Part shown: positions 52,351 to 61,666 of the stretch, piece after piece
Layout: the number at the start of each line of letters is the position of its first letter
How positions within the stretch are numbered: position 1 is the stretch's first letter
Source: Acididesulfobacillus acetoxydans
GTDB lineage: Bacteria > Bacillota > Desulfitobacteriia > Desulfitobacteriales > Desulfitobacteriaceae
Length of the DNA stretch: 64,000 nt
Assembly (NCBI RefSeq): GCF_902729405.1
Contig: NZ_LR746496.1
Coordinates: 2,232,001 to 2,296,000 of the forward strand
Direction: 5' to 3'
Position numbers and translations under genes: made by a program
Notes under the pieces: generated by a model
The model's database searches: none
Seen by the model: only the letters and a program-made list of their open reading frames with translations
Told to the model about the DNA's origin: nothing

Positions 52351-53181
52351 TTGCGCATAGATTTGCACATTCACACGGTGGAATCAGACGGGGTTTGTTC
52401 CGTGGCGGAAGTCTTCGAAGCAGCCCGCCGGCACGGGGTGGGAATTATTTCACTGACGGATCATGAGAGTACGCAGGGAATTGCGGCAGCAGAGGAATTG
52501 GCCGGAAAAAGTTCAATGAAGATTGTTCCCGGGGTTGAACTTCTTACTTCTTTTCAAGGTCAGGAGGTTCACCTTCTCGGCTACTATAAGAATGTGGATC
52601 ATCCACTTTTGCAAAGCCGGTTGAAAGAACTGCGCGAGCATCGTACGGCTCTGGCTTATGACATGGTGAAATTGCTCCAGCAGGGCGGAATCGGGGTGAA
52701 GTGGCCGGATGTGGAAAAAGCGGCCGGAGGTGAAGGTGCCGTCAGCAAAGGACATATTATGCGTGTCCTTTACCAAAAGGAGAGATTCTCGGGTAAGTTT
52801 GATTGGGGCGATGTCGGGGCTTTTTTCCAACCGGGGGGGATGGCTTATCTGCCTTTTCTTGAGCATCGTTTCGAGGAAGCGGTCGATCTTATACTGGCAA
52901 CCGGAGGAATGCCGGTTTTGGCCCATCCGGGACTTTTGAGGAATCCGGGAATTGTACCGAAACTCCTCAGTTACCGGCGGATTGGACTGGAGGTCTACTA
53001 TGGCTACTGGAAAGAGCGCCAGGCTTTAATTGATTATTACGCCGGGGTTGCCCGGGAAAAAGCTCTTCTGGCGACTGGAGGAAGCGATTTTCATGGGCCG
53101 TTCAGCACGGTCAAAATCGGGCAGATAGACGTTCCGCTGAAGGGGGTTCAGATCCTGGAGGATTACCTGGAAATTCACTGA
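52351..53181 (+). CDS. PHP-domain phosphoesterase (TrpH/RNase AM-like)
   Basis: About 276 residues. It starts RIDLHIHTVESDGVCSVAEV, where HxH begins the metal site, then SLTDHES, VPGVELLT and the late GSDFHG, giving the full PHP metal-ligand set. Proteins of this size and layout remove phosphates from 3',5'-bisphosphonucleosides or trim 5' ends of RNA. TTG 52351 is chosen because GGGAGGGGG precedes it by four bases; in-frame TTG 52330 and ATG 52336 are alternatives. The preceding 280 bp (from tRNA-Trp) hold nothing obvious. Confidence 0.85.
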   Translation: MRIDLHIHTVESDGVCSVAEVFEAARRHGVGIISLTDHESTQGIAAAEELAGKSSMKIVPGVELLTSFQGQEVHLLGYYKNVDHPLLQSRLKELREHRTALAYDMVKLLQQGGIGVKWPDVEKAAGGEGAVSKGHIMRVLYQKERFSGKFDWGDVGAFFQPGGMAYLPFLEHRFEEAVDLILATGGMPVLAHPGLLRNPGIVPKLLSYRRIGLEVYYGYWKERQALIDYYAGVAREKALLATGGSDFHGPFSTVKIGQIDVPLKGVQILEDYLEIH

Positions 53182-53472
53182 ATCAACCAGAACTTGCCAG
53201 AAGAAACCAAACTTGTCTAAAGACAACTGAGACCCGCTAAGATTCACTAAGACTAAATGGAACGAAATGGAACTGACTAAGGTCCGGCGGGCCTTCCGAC
53301 GGTGTTGAGGATAAAAACATTTCCCGCGTGAAAAACTAATTCTGTTTTTGTCGAAGAGAATTCGTGTCGGGGCGATGATTCGGGTTTTGGCCGGGGTAAA
53401 GCTCGTTTAGATGCCGCCGGAAACGGCGGCGGGGCTTACGACTCGATACTAGATTTTCACAGAGGAGGCAGA

Positions 53473-54363
53473 ATGATGAGTCATATCCGTTCGCAAAAGG
53501 AACTGCTTAAAGACATAAAAGACTTGATCCTCACGCATTTTGGCGAGAGTGGTCAGGGGATTCATGTGGAAGTAAAAGGAGATAAAGTTTCCCTTTGGGG
53601 TGCTGTGGATACTTTGGCAGAGAAGGATTTTGCCGCTCAGCGCATCAGCCGGATCGAGGGTGTGAAAGAACTGGATAATTCCCTAACGGTGGCTGATGAT
53701 GGCAAGATCAGTGACAAAGAAATTGAGGAATGGGTTCGCCAACGGTTAGCCGGGTCGGGGCATAAGGAGGTTTCCGGCCTGGGCTGCCGGGTGAGCCACG
53801 GAATAGTCACCCTTTTGGGCCACGTGGAGACCCGGAGCAATGAACATTTGGCCGAGAAAATCGCTTCTCAGATTCGCGGGGTTAAAGAGGTTCGCAGCGA
53901 AATTCAACTGAAGGGAAAGAGCGTCGACGATGCGGTGCTGGTCAACCGGGTGGAAAGTGCTCTGGCCGCTTCCCCTTGGGTGAATGCTCAGGAAATTAAA
54001 ACAGCGGCCAGTAACGGTTTGGTCACTTTAACGGGTCTAGTGAACACCCCGGATGAGTTGGAGTGGGCGGTAGAAACGGCTTATCAAGTTGCGGGAGTGA
54101 AAGCGGTCGTCAGTGAGGTGCTGTCCCGCCATCATTCCCAGGGGGAAGATTTGCGTTTGACGGAACAGCTTGTCAATGCTTTGGGGCTTAATCGGCTCAA
54201 TTCGGCCCAGGTGCACGCTTATGTGCAGGGCGGGATTGCTTTTCTTTCAGGAGAAGTCTACTCTCCGGAGGACCGGGAACGTGCCGAGATTCTTTGTCAG
54301 GGAATGCCCGGCATCGACAATGTCGATAATAGTATTCGGGTAGCCGCTCATTGGAGCAAGTGA
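53473..54363 (+). CDS. Four-BON-domain protein
   Basis: 296 residues made of four BON-like modules, seen as repeated VxGxVxLxGxVxTxxEKxxA patterns: IHVEVKGDKVSLWGAVDTLA, VSHGIVTLLGHVETRSNEHL, SNGLVTLTGLVNTPDELEWA and VQGGIAFLSGEVYSPEDRER. BON domains bind phospholipid membranes or act in stress proteins. There is no signal peptide, so it is probably cytoplasmic. GAGGAGG precedes ATG 53473 (a second ATG at 53476). The 290-bp upstream gap contains TTTGTCGAA (about 53348), a Spo0A-box-like sequence, so stationary-phase control is possible. Confidence 0.85.
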   Translation: MMSHIRSQKELLKDIKDLILTHFGESGQGIHVEVKGDKVSLWGAVDTLAEKDFAAQRISRIEGVKELDNSLTVADDGKISDKEIEEWVRQRLAGSGHKEVSGLGCRVSHGIVTLLGHVETRSNEHLAEKIASQIRGVKEVRSEIQLKGKSVDDAVLVNRVESALAASPWVNAQEIKTAASNGLVTLTGLVNTPDELEWAVETAYQVAGVKAVVSEVLSRHHSQGEDLRLTEQLVNALGLNRLNSAQVHAYVQGGIAFLSGEVYSPEDRERAEILCQGMPGIDNVDNSIRVAAHWSK

Positions 54364-54713
54364 TGATAAAAAGATAACCCGTGACACTTGCACAGGAACG
54401 AAAGAGAACGTATAATAGGGTTAAGGGGAACATTAGTTTGATATACAGGAACCTGAGTTTGACCAAGGAGAAACCTGAGTTTGGAGCGGTCAACCACCCC
54501 CTGCCTAAAGGCGCCTAAAGACGTCTGAAGCCAGGGGTTTCCGCGCGAAGCATTCGGTCAACTTTGACAACCTGAAACTAAGTTCAGGCCAGGGCTATAA
54601 GCCTTTAACATGATTTGCGGGGGAGTCTATTCCTCCTGACTGAGGTCAGAAGTATCCGAGCTCCGATGATCATGAACTTAGGGGACAAAAACCCGGATGG
54701 TGGGGGGACAGAG

Positions 54714-56015
54714 GTGCATTGGCTGCTCTATTTGGCTTTCGAAAATCCGGAGCGGAGAGAGATTAAGGATGTCTGTTCCGGTGAGGATTCCGGACGATGT
54801 CCTTGTCTGCCGGGGTTAAGGAGAGAACTTGCCGGTTCCTCCGGGAAGCACTCGTGTTTAGATGCAGACAGGGGAATTTTACCCGCGGGCAGCGAGACTG
54901 CGCCGGTGACTTTTAAGGCTTTCTCCGCGGGTAACCGGACCACACCGGGGACCGAGGACGGGGATGCTCCGGTGTCGGTTTCTTTAAATAAGGCACAGGG
55001 GTTTTCCCCAAGGATAGAAAAGGGCCGGGGTGAATACTGGCTGGAATTAAGTGGCCCGGATACGGTTTTTAAAGTCATGCGGGAATTAAAAGACGGGCCG
55101 CGGGTGATGGCGCTCGCACCGAACAAGTGGTTGGCGAAGCAATTGGCCCTTAACCTTTTAAATTACCCCGCAGAGACGGAAATCGGGTCTTCATGGTATC
55201 TCTGGCGGGGGAGAAAGGTCTTTTCCCAGGGTCGGGAACTCGCGCTGATATGTTTTTCCCCCAACCGCCAAAAGGAAGATTTTTATCCGGGTCCGGCTTC
55301 AGCCGGTCAGGCCTGGCAGGCCTGGGCCAAGAGCAGTTTTTGGCATGCTTTTCCTGTCCGGGGGCTTTGGTTTTTGACCCCCAAAGCCGTTGACGAACTG
55401 GAAAGACTGGGTTTTAACAACCTCGGGCAGTTACTGAGCTTGGGGGATGATTTCCTTGGGCGAGTGACGGGTAATCCGTACCTGCCCGCCTATTTAAAAG
55501 GGGGAGAGAATCTTCCCGGGCTTGAGAACAATTATCCCGAGCGGAGTTTGCGTTTTTCCGCGGACTTAAGAGATCCGGACAGTCAAAATGAGGCGGACAG
55601 TATCCGCCTGCAAGCTTCCGTGGAATTGCTTTCCTCCCGCCTAGTCGCTCAATTGGCACAAAGGCAGCAGGGATGCCTGCGTCTAAGTCTTACCGTTTCC
55701 CATGCGGGAGAGAGGCTGAGCAGAGAGAGGAGCTTTTCTCCCCCCCAATATACCCTGGGGGCATTGAAGGAAAATGCAACCATACTCTTGCGCACCTTGC
55801 CCTTTCCCAGTTATAGCGAAGTTTGCCTGGAAGCGGGAGGGCTGCAAACCGTAAGTTATCTCCAGTATACTCTGTTTGCGGAACAGGCCCGTTTAGCGCA
55901 GGATCCGCATTTAACAGCGTTGGTCTCGCGCTTTTCGGGTGTACTGCAACGGGGAAAGGAATTTTCCCGCCGGGAAAAGATGCTCGCCCACTATGATCCT
56001 TGGCGTTTCGGGTAG
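54714..56015 (+). CDS. Y-family DNA polymerase-like protein (ImuB-like)
   Basis: About 433 residues from GTG 54714 (after GGGGGG), which gives MHWLLYLAFEN as in ImuB proteins; the frame runs back to TTG 54615. The segments GPRVMALAPNKWLAKQLALN (end of palm), FPVRGLWFLTPKAVDELERL and GFNNLGQLLSL (thumb helix-hairpin-helix) and a little-finger region (NEADSIRLQASVELLSSRL) follow Y-family order. The usual catalytic acidic motif of active Y-family enzymes is not found, and residues about 20-120 are low-complexity. Catalytically dead ImuB recruits the DnaE2 polymerase in SOS mutagenesis; here a DnaE gene starts 20 bp downstream. Confidence 0.65.
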   Translation: MHWLLYLAFENPERREIKDVCSGEDSGRCPCLPGLRRELAGSSGKHSCLDADRGILPAGSETAPVTFKAFSAGNRTTPGTEDGDAPVSVSLNKAQGFSPRIEKGRGEYWLELSGPDTVFKVMRELKDGPRVMALAPNKWLAKQLALNLLNYPAETEIGSSWYLWRGRKVFSQGRELALICFSPNRQKEDFYPGPASAGQAWQAWAKSSFWHAFPVRGLWFLTPKAVDELERLGFNNLGQLLSLGDDFLGRVTGNPYLPAYLKGGENLPGLENNYPERSLRFSADLRDPDSQNEADSIRLQASVELLSSRLVAQLAQRQQGCLRLSLTVSHAGERLSRERSFSPPQYTLGALKENATILLRTLPFPSYSEVCLEAGGLQTVSYLQYTLFAEQARLAQDPHLTALVSRFSGVLQRGKEFSRREKMLAHYDPWRFG

Positions 56016-56035
56016 AAACTTAGGGGGTGTCCGGC

Positions 56036-59000
56036 TTGGATTTTGTCCATCTGCATGTACATTCCCCATATTCCTTTTTGGCTGGGGGGAGCCACCTCCA
56101 CCGTTTAGTCCGCAAAGCAAAGGAGTTAGGGTTCAAGGCTTTGGCTCTGACAGATTGGCACAGTCTGGCCGGGGCAGCCCGCTTTCAGGAGTTGATGCTG
56201 GAAGCCGGGCTAAAACCTGTTTTCGGGGCGGAGGTAGCGGTCCGTTCGCGGGAACCGGTTCGGGGAAGTCAACAGCTGCCGGTTTCAGGCACACAGTATA
56301 GTCTCCGTGCGGGCGGAGAAGACGGTCTGGGTTCGCGTGCAGATCATGGCGTAGTCATTAGTTCGCGTGCCGCATATGACCCGGGAGCAGGCGGCCGGCG
56401 GGGCTCCACTCAGGACGATAGGTTCGCTGTCAGCACAAACGGCCCGTGTGGCCCCTCTCTGTTCGATCAAAGGCGGGGTTTGAGTGGCCCGGAAAGTTAC
56501 CATCTGGTCCTTTTAGCGCGAAATTTGGAAGGTTACCGGAACTTAAGCCGTTTGCTTACGGAGAGTCACCTGGATCACCCGCGGGGTGAGCCCTTGGTGG
56601 AGTGGGAAAGTTTAAAAAAGTTCAGCCCGGGATTATATGCCCTTTCGGGTTGCCGGCAAGGGGAGGTCCCTTTTTGGCTTTTGCAGGGGAAATATGAGCA
56701 GGCCAGGGCGGCAGCGGAAGCTTACCGGGAATTTTTCGGCGAATATTTTTACCTGGAGGTCCAGGGGGATCGCCTTCCCGGTTGGAAACCCCTTTGGACG
56801 GGGATGCAAAGACTTCACCAAGAGTTGGGGATTTCTTTGGTGGCGACAAATAACGTCCATTATGCCGAGAAAGAGGATTTTCGGGTTTTTGATTTGCTCA
56901 CCTGCTTGCGTAAGAAAGTCAGGTTGGACGAAGTGGTGGCAGGACGGTATCTGAACGCCGAAAATTATCTTAAAACCTCCGCGGAAATGCTGGCGGCTTG
57001 TGGGGAAAGGCCGGAAATACTGGAGGAAAGCGCGAAAATTGCCGCGGAGTGCACTGTTCATTTAGGAGAAGAATCTTTTTTCCCCCAGTACCCTTTGCCC
57101 AGCGCCGAGGCCCGGGCGGGATTTTTAAAAGAGCTGACCTGGCAGGGGGCGCGGCAACGGTACGGGCGGATTACGCCGGAAATTCAGCGGCGCCTCGAAT
57201 ATGAACTCGGGGTTATCAATCAACTGGAATTCGCCGACTATTTTCTGGTGGTCTGGGACGCTTTGCAGTTTGCCCGCCGCAAAGGAATCCGTTTTGCCGG
57301 GCGGGGCTCGGCAGCCGACAGTGCGGTCGCCTACTGCCTGAAAATCACGGAAGTGGATGCTATCGGCAGAGGGCTGTTGTTCGAACGCTTTCTCAGTTTG
57401 GAGCGTGCCGAGAAACCGGATATCGATGTGGATTTTGATGCGCGTTACCGCGACCGGGTGGCGGCTTATTTCAGTGAGCGCTACGGGCAGGATCAGGTGG
57501 CGGCTGTCGGGACATTCCAAACTTTCCGGGCGCGCTCGGCGATTCGGGAAGTGGGGAAAGTTTTTGGCCTGCCGGAGGCGGAACTGGACGATTTGGCTAA
57601 ACGTATGCCCTGGATAAATGCGGATGAAATTCAGGCGGCGATGTCTTTTTTCCCCGAATTGAAAGTTCTGCCGCCCGAGAGACAGAAAAGCCTGCAAATG
57701 CTCTTGGCGTATTGTGCCCGGATTTCCGAGTTTCCGAAGTTTTTGGGCATGCATCTGGGCGGGATCGTGGTAAGCAGGGAACCGGTGGCAGACATTGTTC
57801 CTGTGCAATGGTCTGGGAAAGGAACCCGGGTGATTCAAGCGGATAAACGGGATATTGAAGAGTTGGGGTTGTTTAAAATTGATCTCCTCTCTTTGCGCAC
57901 CTTATCGGTGGTGGACGACAGTATCCGCGATGCCAAGGTCTCAGACCGTACTTTCCGGGAAGAGGTGACGGTCGGGGATCACGAGGAGGTTTATGCCCGC
58001 TTGCGCACGGGCGGGACGATGGGGATTTTCCAGCTGGAGAGTCCGGCCCAGAGGGCTTTACAAAGCCGCTTGGGAGCCGAACGTTTTGAAGATGTTGTGG
58101 CCAGCGTGGCGTTGATTCGCCCCGGTCCGGTGAAGGGGGATATGGTCGAGCCCTATGTCGCCCGGCGCCAGGGTTTGGCTCCCGTGAATTACCTGCATCC
58201 GGCTTTGGAGACGATTTTGCACAAAACGTATGGCGTCGTTTTATTCCAGGAGCAGGCTATTGAAATCGTGCAGAAAGTGGCTGGCTTTTCCTTGGGAGAG
58301 GCGGATCGCTTGCGCCGTGTGATGAGCCATGTCCGTTCTTCAGAGGAAATGCGGGAAATTGGGCGGATGTTTGAAAAACGGGCTATAGAAAGAGGAGTCG
58401 AAAAGAAAGTGGCGGAGACGATTTTCTCTTATCTCGTCGGTTACGCGGGCTACGGCTTTTGCGAAGCTCATGCGGCGGCTTTTGCCACGACCGCCTTGAA
58501 GACTGCCTATTTGGTTGAGCACTACCCGGCGGAGTTTTTCGCGGCTCTGCTCAATCACCAGCCGATGGGATTTTATCCGGCGCACACCTTGGCGTTGGAG
58601 GCGAAACGGCGGGGAGTGCGGCTTTGGCCACTGGATCTGCAAAAGAGCGTCTGGGATTTCCGGGTAGAAAACGGGGGGATCAGGACAGGGTTCAGGCAGT
58701 TGAAAAACATGAGTCAGGAGGTGGCTTTCCGTATTGAAAAGGAGCGTGGCAAACAGGGGTTCCGCACTTGGCAGGATGCGGCTGCCAGGTGTGAACTTTC
58801 CGGCCCGATGTTGGAGAACCTCGCTCTGGCCGGTGCTTTTGAAACGCTCTTTCCCAATCGCAAGGCCTTGCTCTGGGAGATCCGTCAAGGCCGGGGTCAA
58901 GGGCTTTTTGCGGAGGAAAATTTCCTTGGGCCTGAGTACCCGGATTTTACCCTGCTGGAGAAAACAGAGTGGGAGTACAGGCTTTTAAAGCTCAACACGA

Positions 59001-59413
59001 CCTATCGGCTGATGGAGCTTTGGCGTCAAGTCTACGCCTGGCAGGGGTTTGCTACGACAAAAACCGTCGACGGGCTGCCGGCGGGTGCGCGGGTGAGCCT
59101 TATTGGGCATGTTTTGCGTCCCCATCGCCCGCCGACCCGCAGCGGGCAAGTGGTAGTTTTCTTTACCTTGGAAGATGAGTTCGGTTTTTTGGATGTAACG
59201 CTTTTTGAACGGGATTATCAAAAATGCGGCCAATGGCTTTTTGGTTCACGAAGTGGGCCTCGCTTGGTCTCGGGAGTTTTGCAGAGGAGAGGCCGAGGGG
59301 TGTCCCTGATTGCGGAGGCAGTGCTCCCTCCTCCGGGAGACAGTCGGCAGCGGCCTGGGGAGCCCAAGTATCTGCCTGGGGGCACCGGGCCCGATACTTC
59401 CGTTTCTCAGTGA
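56036..59413 (+). CDS. dnaE: DNA polymerase III alpha subunit (DnaE type; possible error-prone DnaE2/ImuC)
   Basis: About 1125 residues. The N-terminal PHP domain starts DFVHLHVHSPYSFLAGGSHL, then ALALTDWHSLAG; the polymerase core has GRGSAADSAVAYCLKITEVD, the catalytic KPDIDVDFDARYRDRV and GVVLFQEQAIEIVQKVAGFS; a C-terminal OB domain (RVSLIGHVLRPHRP) ends the protein. TTG 56036 fits the AGGGGG site better than GTG 56027. Its length and SFLAGGS opening suit DnaE2, and the ImuB-like gene directly upstream supports a mutasome role, but the replicative DnaE cannot be excluded. Residues about 75-150 are an unusual Gly/Arg/Ser-rich insertion in the PHP domain. Confidence 0.88.
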   Translation: MDFVHLHVHSPYSFLAGGSHLHRLVRKAKELGFKALALTDWHSLAGAARFQELMLEAGLKPVFGAEVAVRSREPVRGSQQLPVSGTQYSLRAGGEDGLGSRADHGVVISSRAAYDPGAGGRRGSTQDDRFAVSTNGPCGPSLFDQRRGLSGPESYHLVLLARNLEGYRNLSRLLTESHLDHPRGEPLVEWESLKKFSPGLYALSGCRQGEVPFWLLQGKYEQARAAAEAYREFFGEYFYLEVQGDRLPGWKPLWTGMQRLHQELGISLVATNNVHYAEKEDFRVFDLLTCLRKKVRLDEVVAGRYLNAENYLKTSAEMLAACGERPEILEESAKIAAECTVHLGEESFFPQYPLPSAEARAGFLKELTWQGARQRYGRITPEIQRRLEYELGVINQLEFADYFLVVWDALQFARRKGIRFAGRGSAADSAVAYCLKITEVDAIGRGLLFERFLSLERAEKPDIDVDFDARYRDRVAAYFSERYGQDQVAAVGTFQTFRARSAIREVGKVFGLPEAELDDLAKRMPWINADEIQAAMSFFPELKVLPPERQKSLQMLLAYCARISEFPKFLGMHLGGIVVSREPVADIVPVQWSGKGTRVIQADKRDIEELGLFKIDLLSLRTLSVVDDSIRDAKVSDRTFREEVTVGDHEEVYARLRTGGTMGIFQLESPAQRALQSRLGAERFEDVVASVALIRPGPVKGDMVEPYVARRQGLAPVNYLHPALETILHKTYGVVLFQEQAIEIVQKVAGFSLGEADRLRRVMSHVRSSEEMREIGRMFEKRAIERGVEKKVAETIFSYLVGYAGYGFCEAHAAAFATTALKTAYLVEHYPAEFFAALLNHQPMGFYPAHTLALEAKRRGVRLWPLDLQKSVWDFRVENGGIRTGFRQLKNMSQEVAFRIEKERGKQGFRTWQDAAARCELSGPMLENLALAGAFETLFPNRKALLWEIRQGRGQGLFAEENFLGPEYPDFTLLEKTEWEYRLLKLNTTYRLMELWRQVYAWQGFATTKTVDGLPAGARVSLIGHVLRPHRPPTRSGQVVVFFTLEDEFGFLDVTLFERDYQKCGQWLFGSRSGPRLVSGVLQRRGRGVSLIAEAVLPPPGDSRQRPGEPKYLPGGTGPDTSVSQ

Positions 59414-59576
59414 ACTCGTTCAGGAGAAACTGAACATCACGACAGCGTACTGCGGGCGCTATCACCGAACCGTAAGCTTTCAAAGAATACTTACGCGTTG
59501 AGATGACGAAAGCCTCCGGTGTGGGCAATTTTGCCATGAGCCCGGATGAGATCTCTCACATGAAACCTCAAAAAGT

Positions 59577-59586
59577 GTGCTATAAT
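59577..59586 (+). promoter_or_regulatory. Extended -10 promoter before the YdjM-like gene
   Basis: TGTGCTATAAT has a consensus -10 (TATAAT, 59581-59586) preceded by TGC. The -35 region is poor, as allowed with an extended -10. It lies about 47 bp upstream of ATG 59633. Confidence 0.55.
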
Positions 59587-59632
59587 AAGAACGGCTTAGA
59601 CAGATGAAGGGTGAGAACGAGTCGAGGAGGGA

Positions 59633-60592
59633 ATGAAGACGGATCCGATCACACATGGGCTCATCGGGGCAAGTTTGGCCGTTTTGTCGGGGCACCCCGT
59701 CAGTTTGAACGATCCGGTATTTTTGAGCTGTACGCTGGGAGCGATGCTGCCCGACTTGGACATCGTAACACATCTTAAAGGAAGGCTGAACTATCTGCTT
59801 AAACACAGGGGAGCCAGTCATTCCTTGTTGGCCCTGGGCGGCATGGCCTTGGGTCTGACCACGGTTATTTATAGTTTTTACCCATACACTTCCTGGTCCA
59901 CTCTTTTTTTCTGGACGCTGGTCGGCACTTTATCCCATGGTTTGATGGATGTCTTGAATTCGTATGGCGCCGAACTCCTCTGGCCCTTTCTCAAGAAGAA
60001 ACTCACGGTCGACATGATCATGCTGACCGATCCGGTTGTTTTCACACTGCTGCTGACGGCTTTGGGCTTTTCCTCATTGGATCCCGGTTCAGGGCCGCGT
60101 TTCATTGAACTTGCTTTCGCGGGCAGCGCTTTGTACTTGGGCCATCGCGAGTTAAGCAAACTCAAAGTCCGGGATATGGTTATGTCGGCTTATCACATTG
60201 CCAATAAAGACGAAGTCAAGATCCTTCCCGCTATGTATCGTCCTTTTGCCTGGAATTTTCTTCTGCAGCAAGAGGATCTCGTCCGTTTTGGTACGATCCA
60301 TCACAAAGTCCCCCGCATCGAACGGGTTCTGCCGCGCTGGAACGATGAAGATCCCTACGTTACGGCTGCCATGGAAGGAAATTTGGCCGAGATTTTCGAC
60401 CGGTTTACCCCTTACTATCATATTGTGGCCCGCGCCGAAGACGAGGAGTGTAAGGTGGAATTTGTGGACCTGCGCTACTGGACGAAGGAAGACTTTCTTT
60501 ACACAGGCAAGGTTCTCGTGACCGCCGATTGCGAAATTGCCGAAGAAAAATTTTATATGACGAACCGGAACAGGATCCTGTTAAGCTACTGA
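59633..60592 (+). CDS. YdjM-type membrane-bound metal-dependent hydrolase (DUF457)
   Basis: 319 residues. The N-terminal half has three to four membrane segments and the family's metal-binding motifs: ITHGLIGASL, AMLPDLDIVTH, LKHRGASHSLLALG and TLSHGLMDVLNSYG. The C-terminal half is a soluble domain of about 150 residues. Homologues include LexA-regulated YdjM of E. coli; the reaction is unknown. GAGGAGGG precedes ATG 59633. A terminator follows at 60622. Confidence 0.85.
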   Translation: MKTDPITHGLIGASLAVLSGHPVSLNDPVFLSCTLGAMLPDLDIVTHLKGRLNYLLKHRGASHSLLALGGMALGLTTVIYSFYPYTSWSTLFFWTLVGTLSHGLMDVLNSYGAELLWPFLKKKLTVDMIMLTDPVVFTLLLTALGFSSLDPGSGPRFIELAFAGSALYLGHRELSKLKVRDMVMSAYHIANKDEVKILPAMYRPFAWNFLLQQEDLVRFGTIHHKVPRIERVLPRWNDEDPYVTAAMEGNLAEIFDRFTPYYHIVARAEDEECKVEFVDLRYWTKEDFLYTGKVLVTADCEIAEEKFYMTNRNRILLSY

Positions 60593-60621
60593 TTTTTTGT
60601 TTAACAGGTGGATTGCAAAAG

Positions 60622-60641
60622 AAGGCCGCAAGGCCTTTTTT
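60622..60641 (+). terminator. Intrinsic terminator
   Basis: AAGGCC pairs with GGCCTT around a GCAA loop and is followed by TTTTTT. It lies 30 bp after the stop of the YdjM-like gene. Confidence 0.85.
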
Positions 60642-60646
60642 CATAG

Positions 60647-60765
60647 GCGATTATAGGAAATTATAGGTAATTACATGGCGAATATACGGCAATTAGAGGC
60701 AATTATACGGCAATTATAGGCAATTATATGGCGAATATACGGTACGGGCAGCTATACGGCTGAGA
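60647..60765. repeat. AT-rich imperfect tandem repeats
   Basis: About ten degenerate 11-12-bp units based on GGCAATTATAC and GGCGAATATACG. There is no coding frame. Together with the downstream stretch to 61018, which contains a 20-bp direct repeat beginning CGATAAGTCCGGA-like and GACTATCAGTCCGGA-like (about 60948-61000), this fills the gap to the nitroreductase gene. Confidence 0.75.
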
Positions 60766-61018
60766 TGTGCAGCGAACGCTATTGGCCCAGCGTTTGGCCG
60801 TGCCGCTGACGCCGGTCGGGGCGGAGATGGAAAAAGACGAATTTGTCCGACAGTAATTTTGCCGTAACCATGGTCAAAACCTTCCAGGGATGCTAAGATA
60901 ATCATGTTAAGGACAAAGAGCTAAGAATTCACATTAAAAGGACGAAAGGACTATCAGTCCGGACTTCCGCATTGGCAGGACGATAAGTCCGGATTTCCGC
61001 AGCGAAAGGAGCATGGAC

Positions 61019-61558
61019 ATGGAGTTCACGGAGGTCATCCGCCGGCGCCGCAGTATTCGCGCCTACAAGCCCGATCCCGTTGCCAAAGAAATGATTGAGC
61101 AGGTTTTGGAGGCGGCGCGCCAGGCCCCTTCCTGGAAGAATCTACAGTGTTGGCGTTTTATCGTAGTGACTGAGCGGGAGAGGCGAGAGACCGTCGCTCA
61201 GGCTTTTTCTCCGACAAATCCCGGCGTCAAGGCCTTGTTGGAAGCACCGCATATTGTCGTGCTGTGTGCCAATCCGGGCGAATCAGAGGTTTGGGAAGGG
61301 AAAGATTTTTATATGCTCGATGCCGGTTTGGCTATGGAACACCTCATCCTGGCCGCAACCGACCTGGGGCTTGCCACTTGCTGGCAGGGATTGTTCCATG
61401 AGGATAAGGTCAAGAAGGCCTTGGGCATTCCACCCGAAATTCGCGTTCCCGCTCTGACTCCACTGGGTTATCCGAACCAGGAGCGCAACCCGCGTCCGCG
61501 CAAGTCCCTGGAAGAGATTGCTTTTCGGGAGATCTGGGCCGGACCCTGGCAGGGCTGA
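61019..61558 (+). CDS. Nitroreductase family protein
   Basis: A 179-residue flavin oxidoreductase of the nitroreductase fold. It shows the FMN-binding opening EVIRRRRSIRAYKPDPV, APSWKNLQCWRFIVV, ATDLGLATCWQGLF with a conserved glycine region, and the C-terminal P-L-G-Y-P-N segment. Homologues reduce nitro compounds, quinones or related substrates with NAD(P)H; specificity is unknown. ATG 61019 has AAAGGAG at 7-8 bases; ATG 61013 is too close to it. Confidence 0.88.
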   Translation: MEFTEVIRRRRSIRAYKPDPVAKEMIEQVLEAARQAPSWKNLQCWRFIVVTERERRETVAQAFSPTNPGVKALLEAPHIVVLCANPGESEVWEGKDFYMLDAGLAMEHLILAATDLGLATCWQGLFHEDKVKKALGIPPEIRVPALTPLGYPNQERNPRPRKSLEEIAFREIWAGPWQG

Positions 61559-61666
61559 GAATCAAGACCAAACTTTCCGCATAGATTTAAGACCCGGGCC
61601 GGCATATAGCACGGAAACCCGGGCGCTTTCAACGATCATCAACGGGTCAGGCGGGAGGTGGGAATT

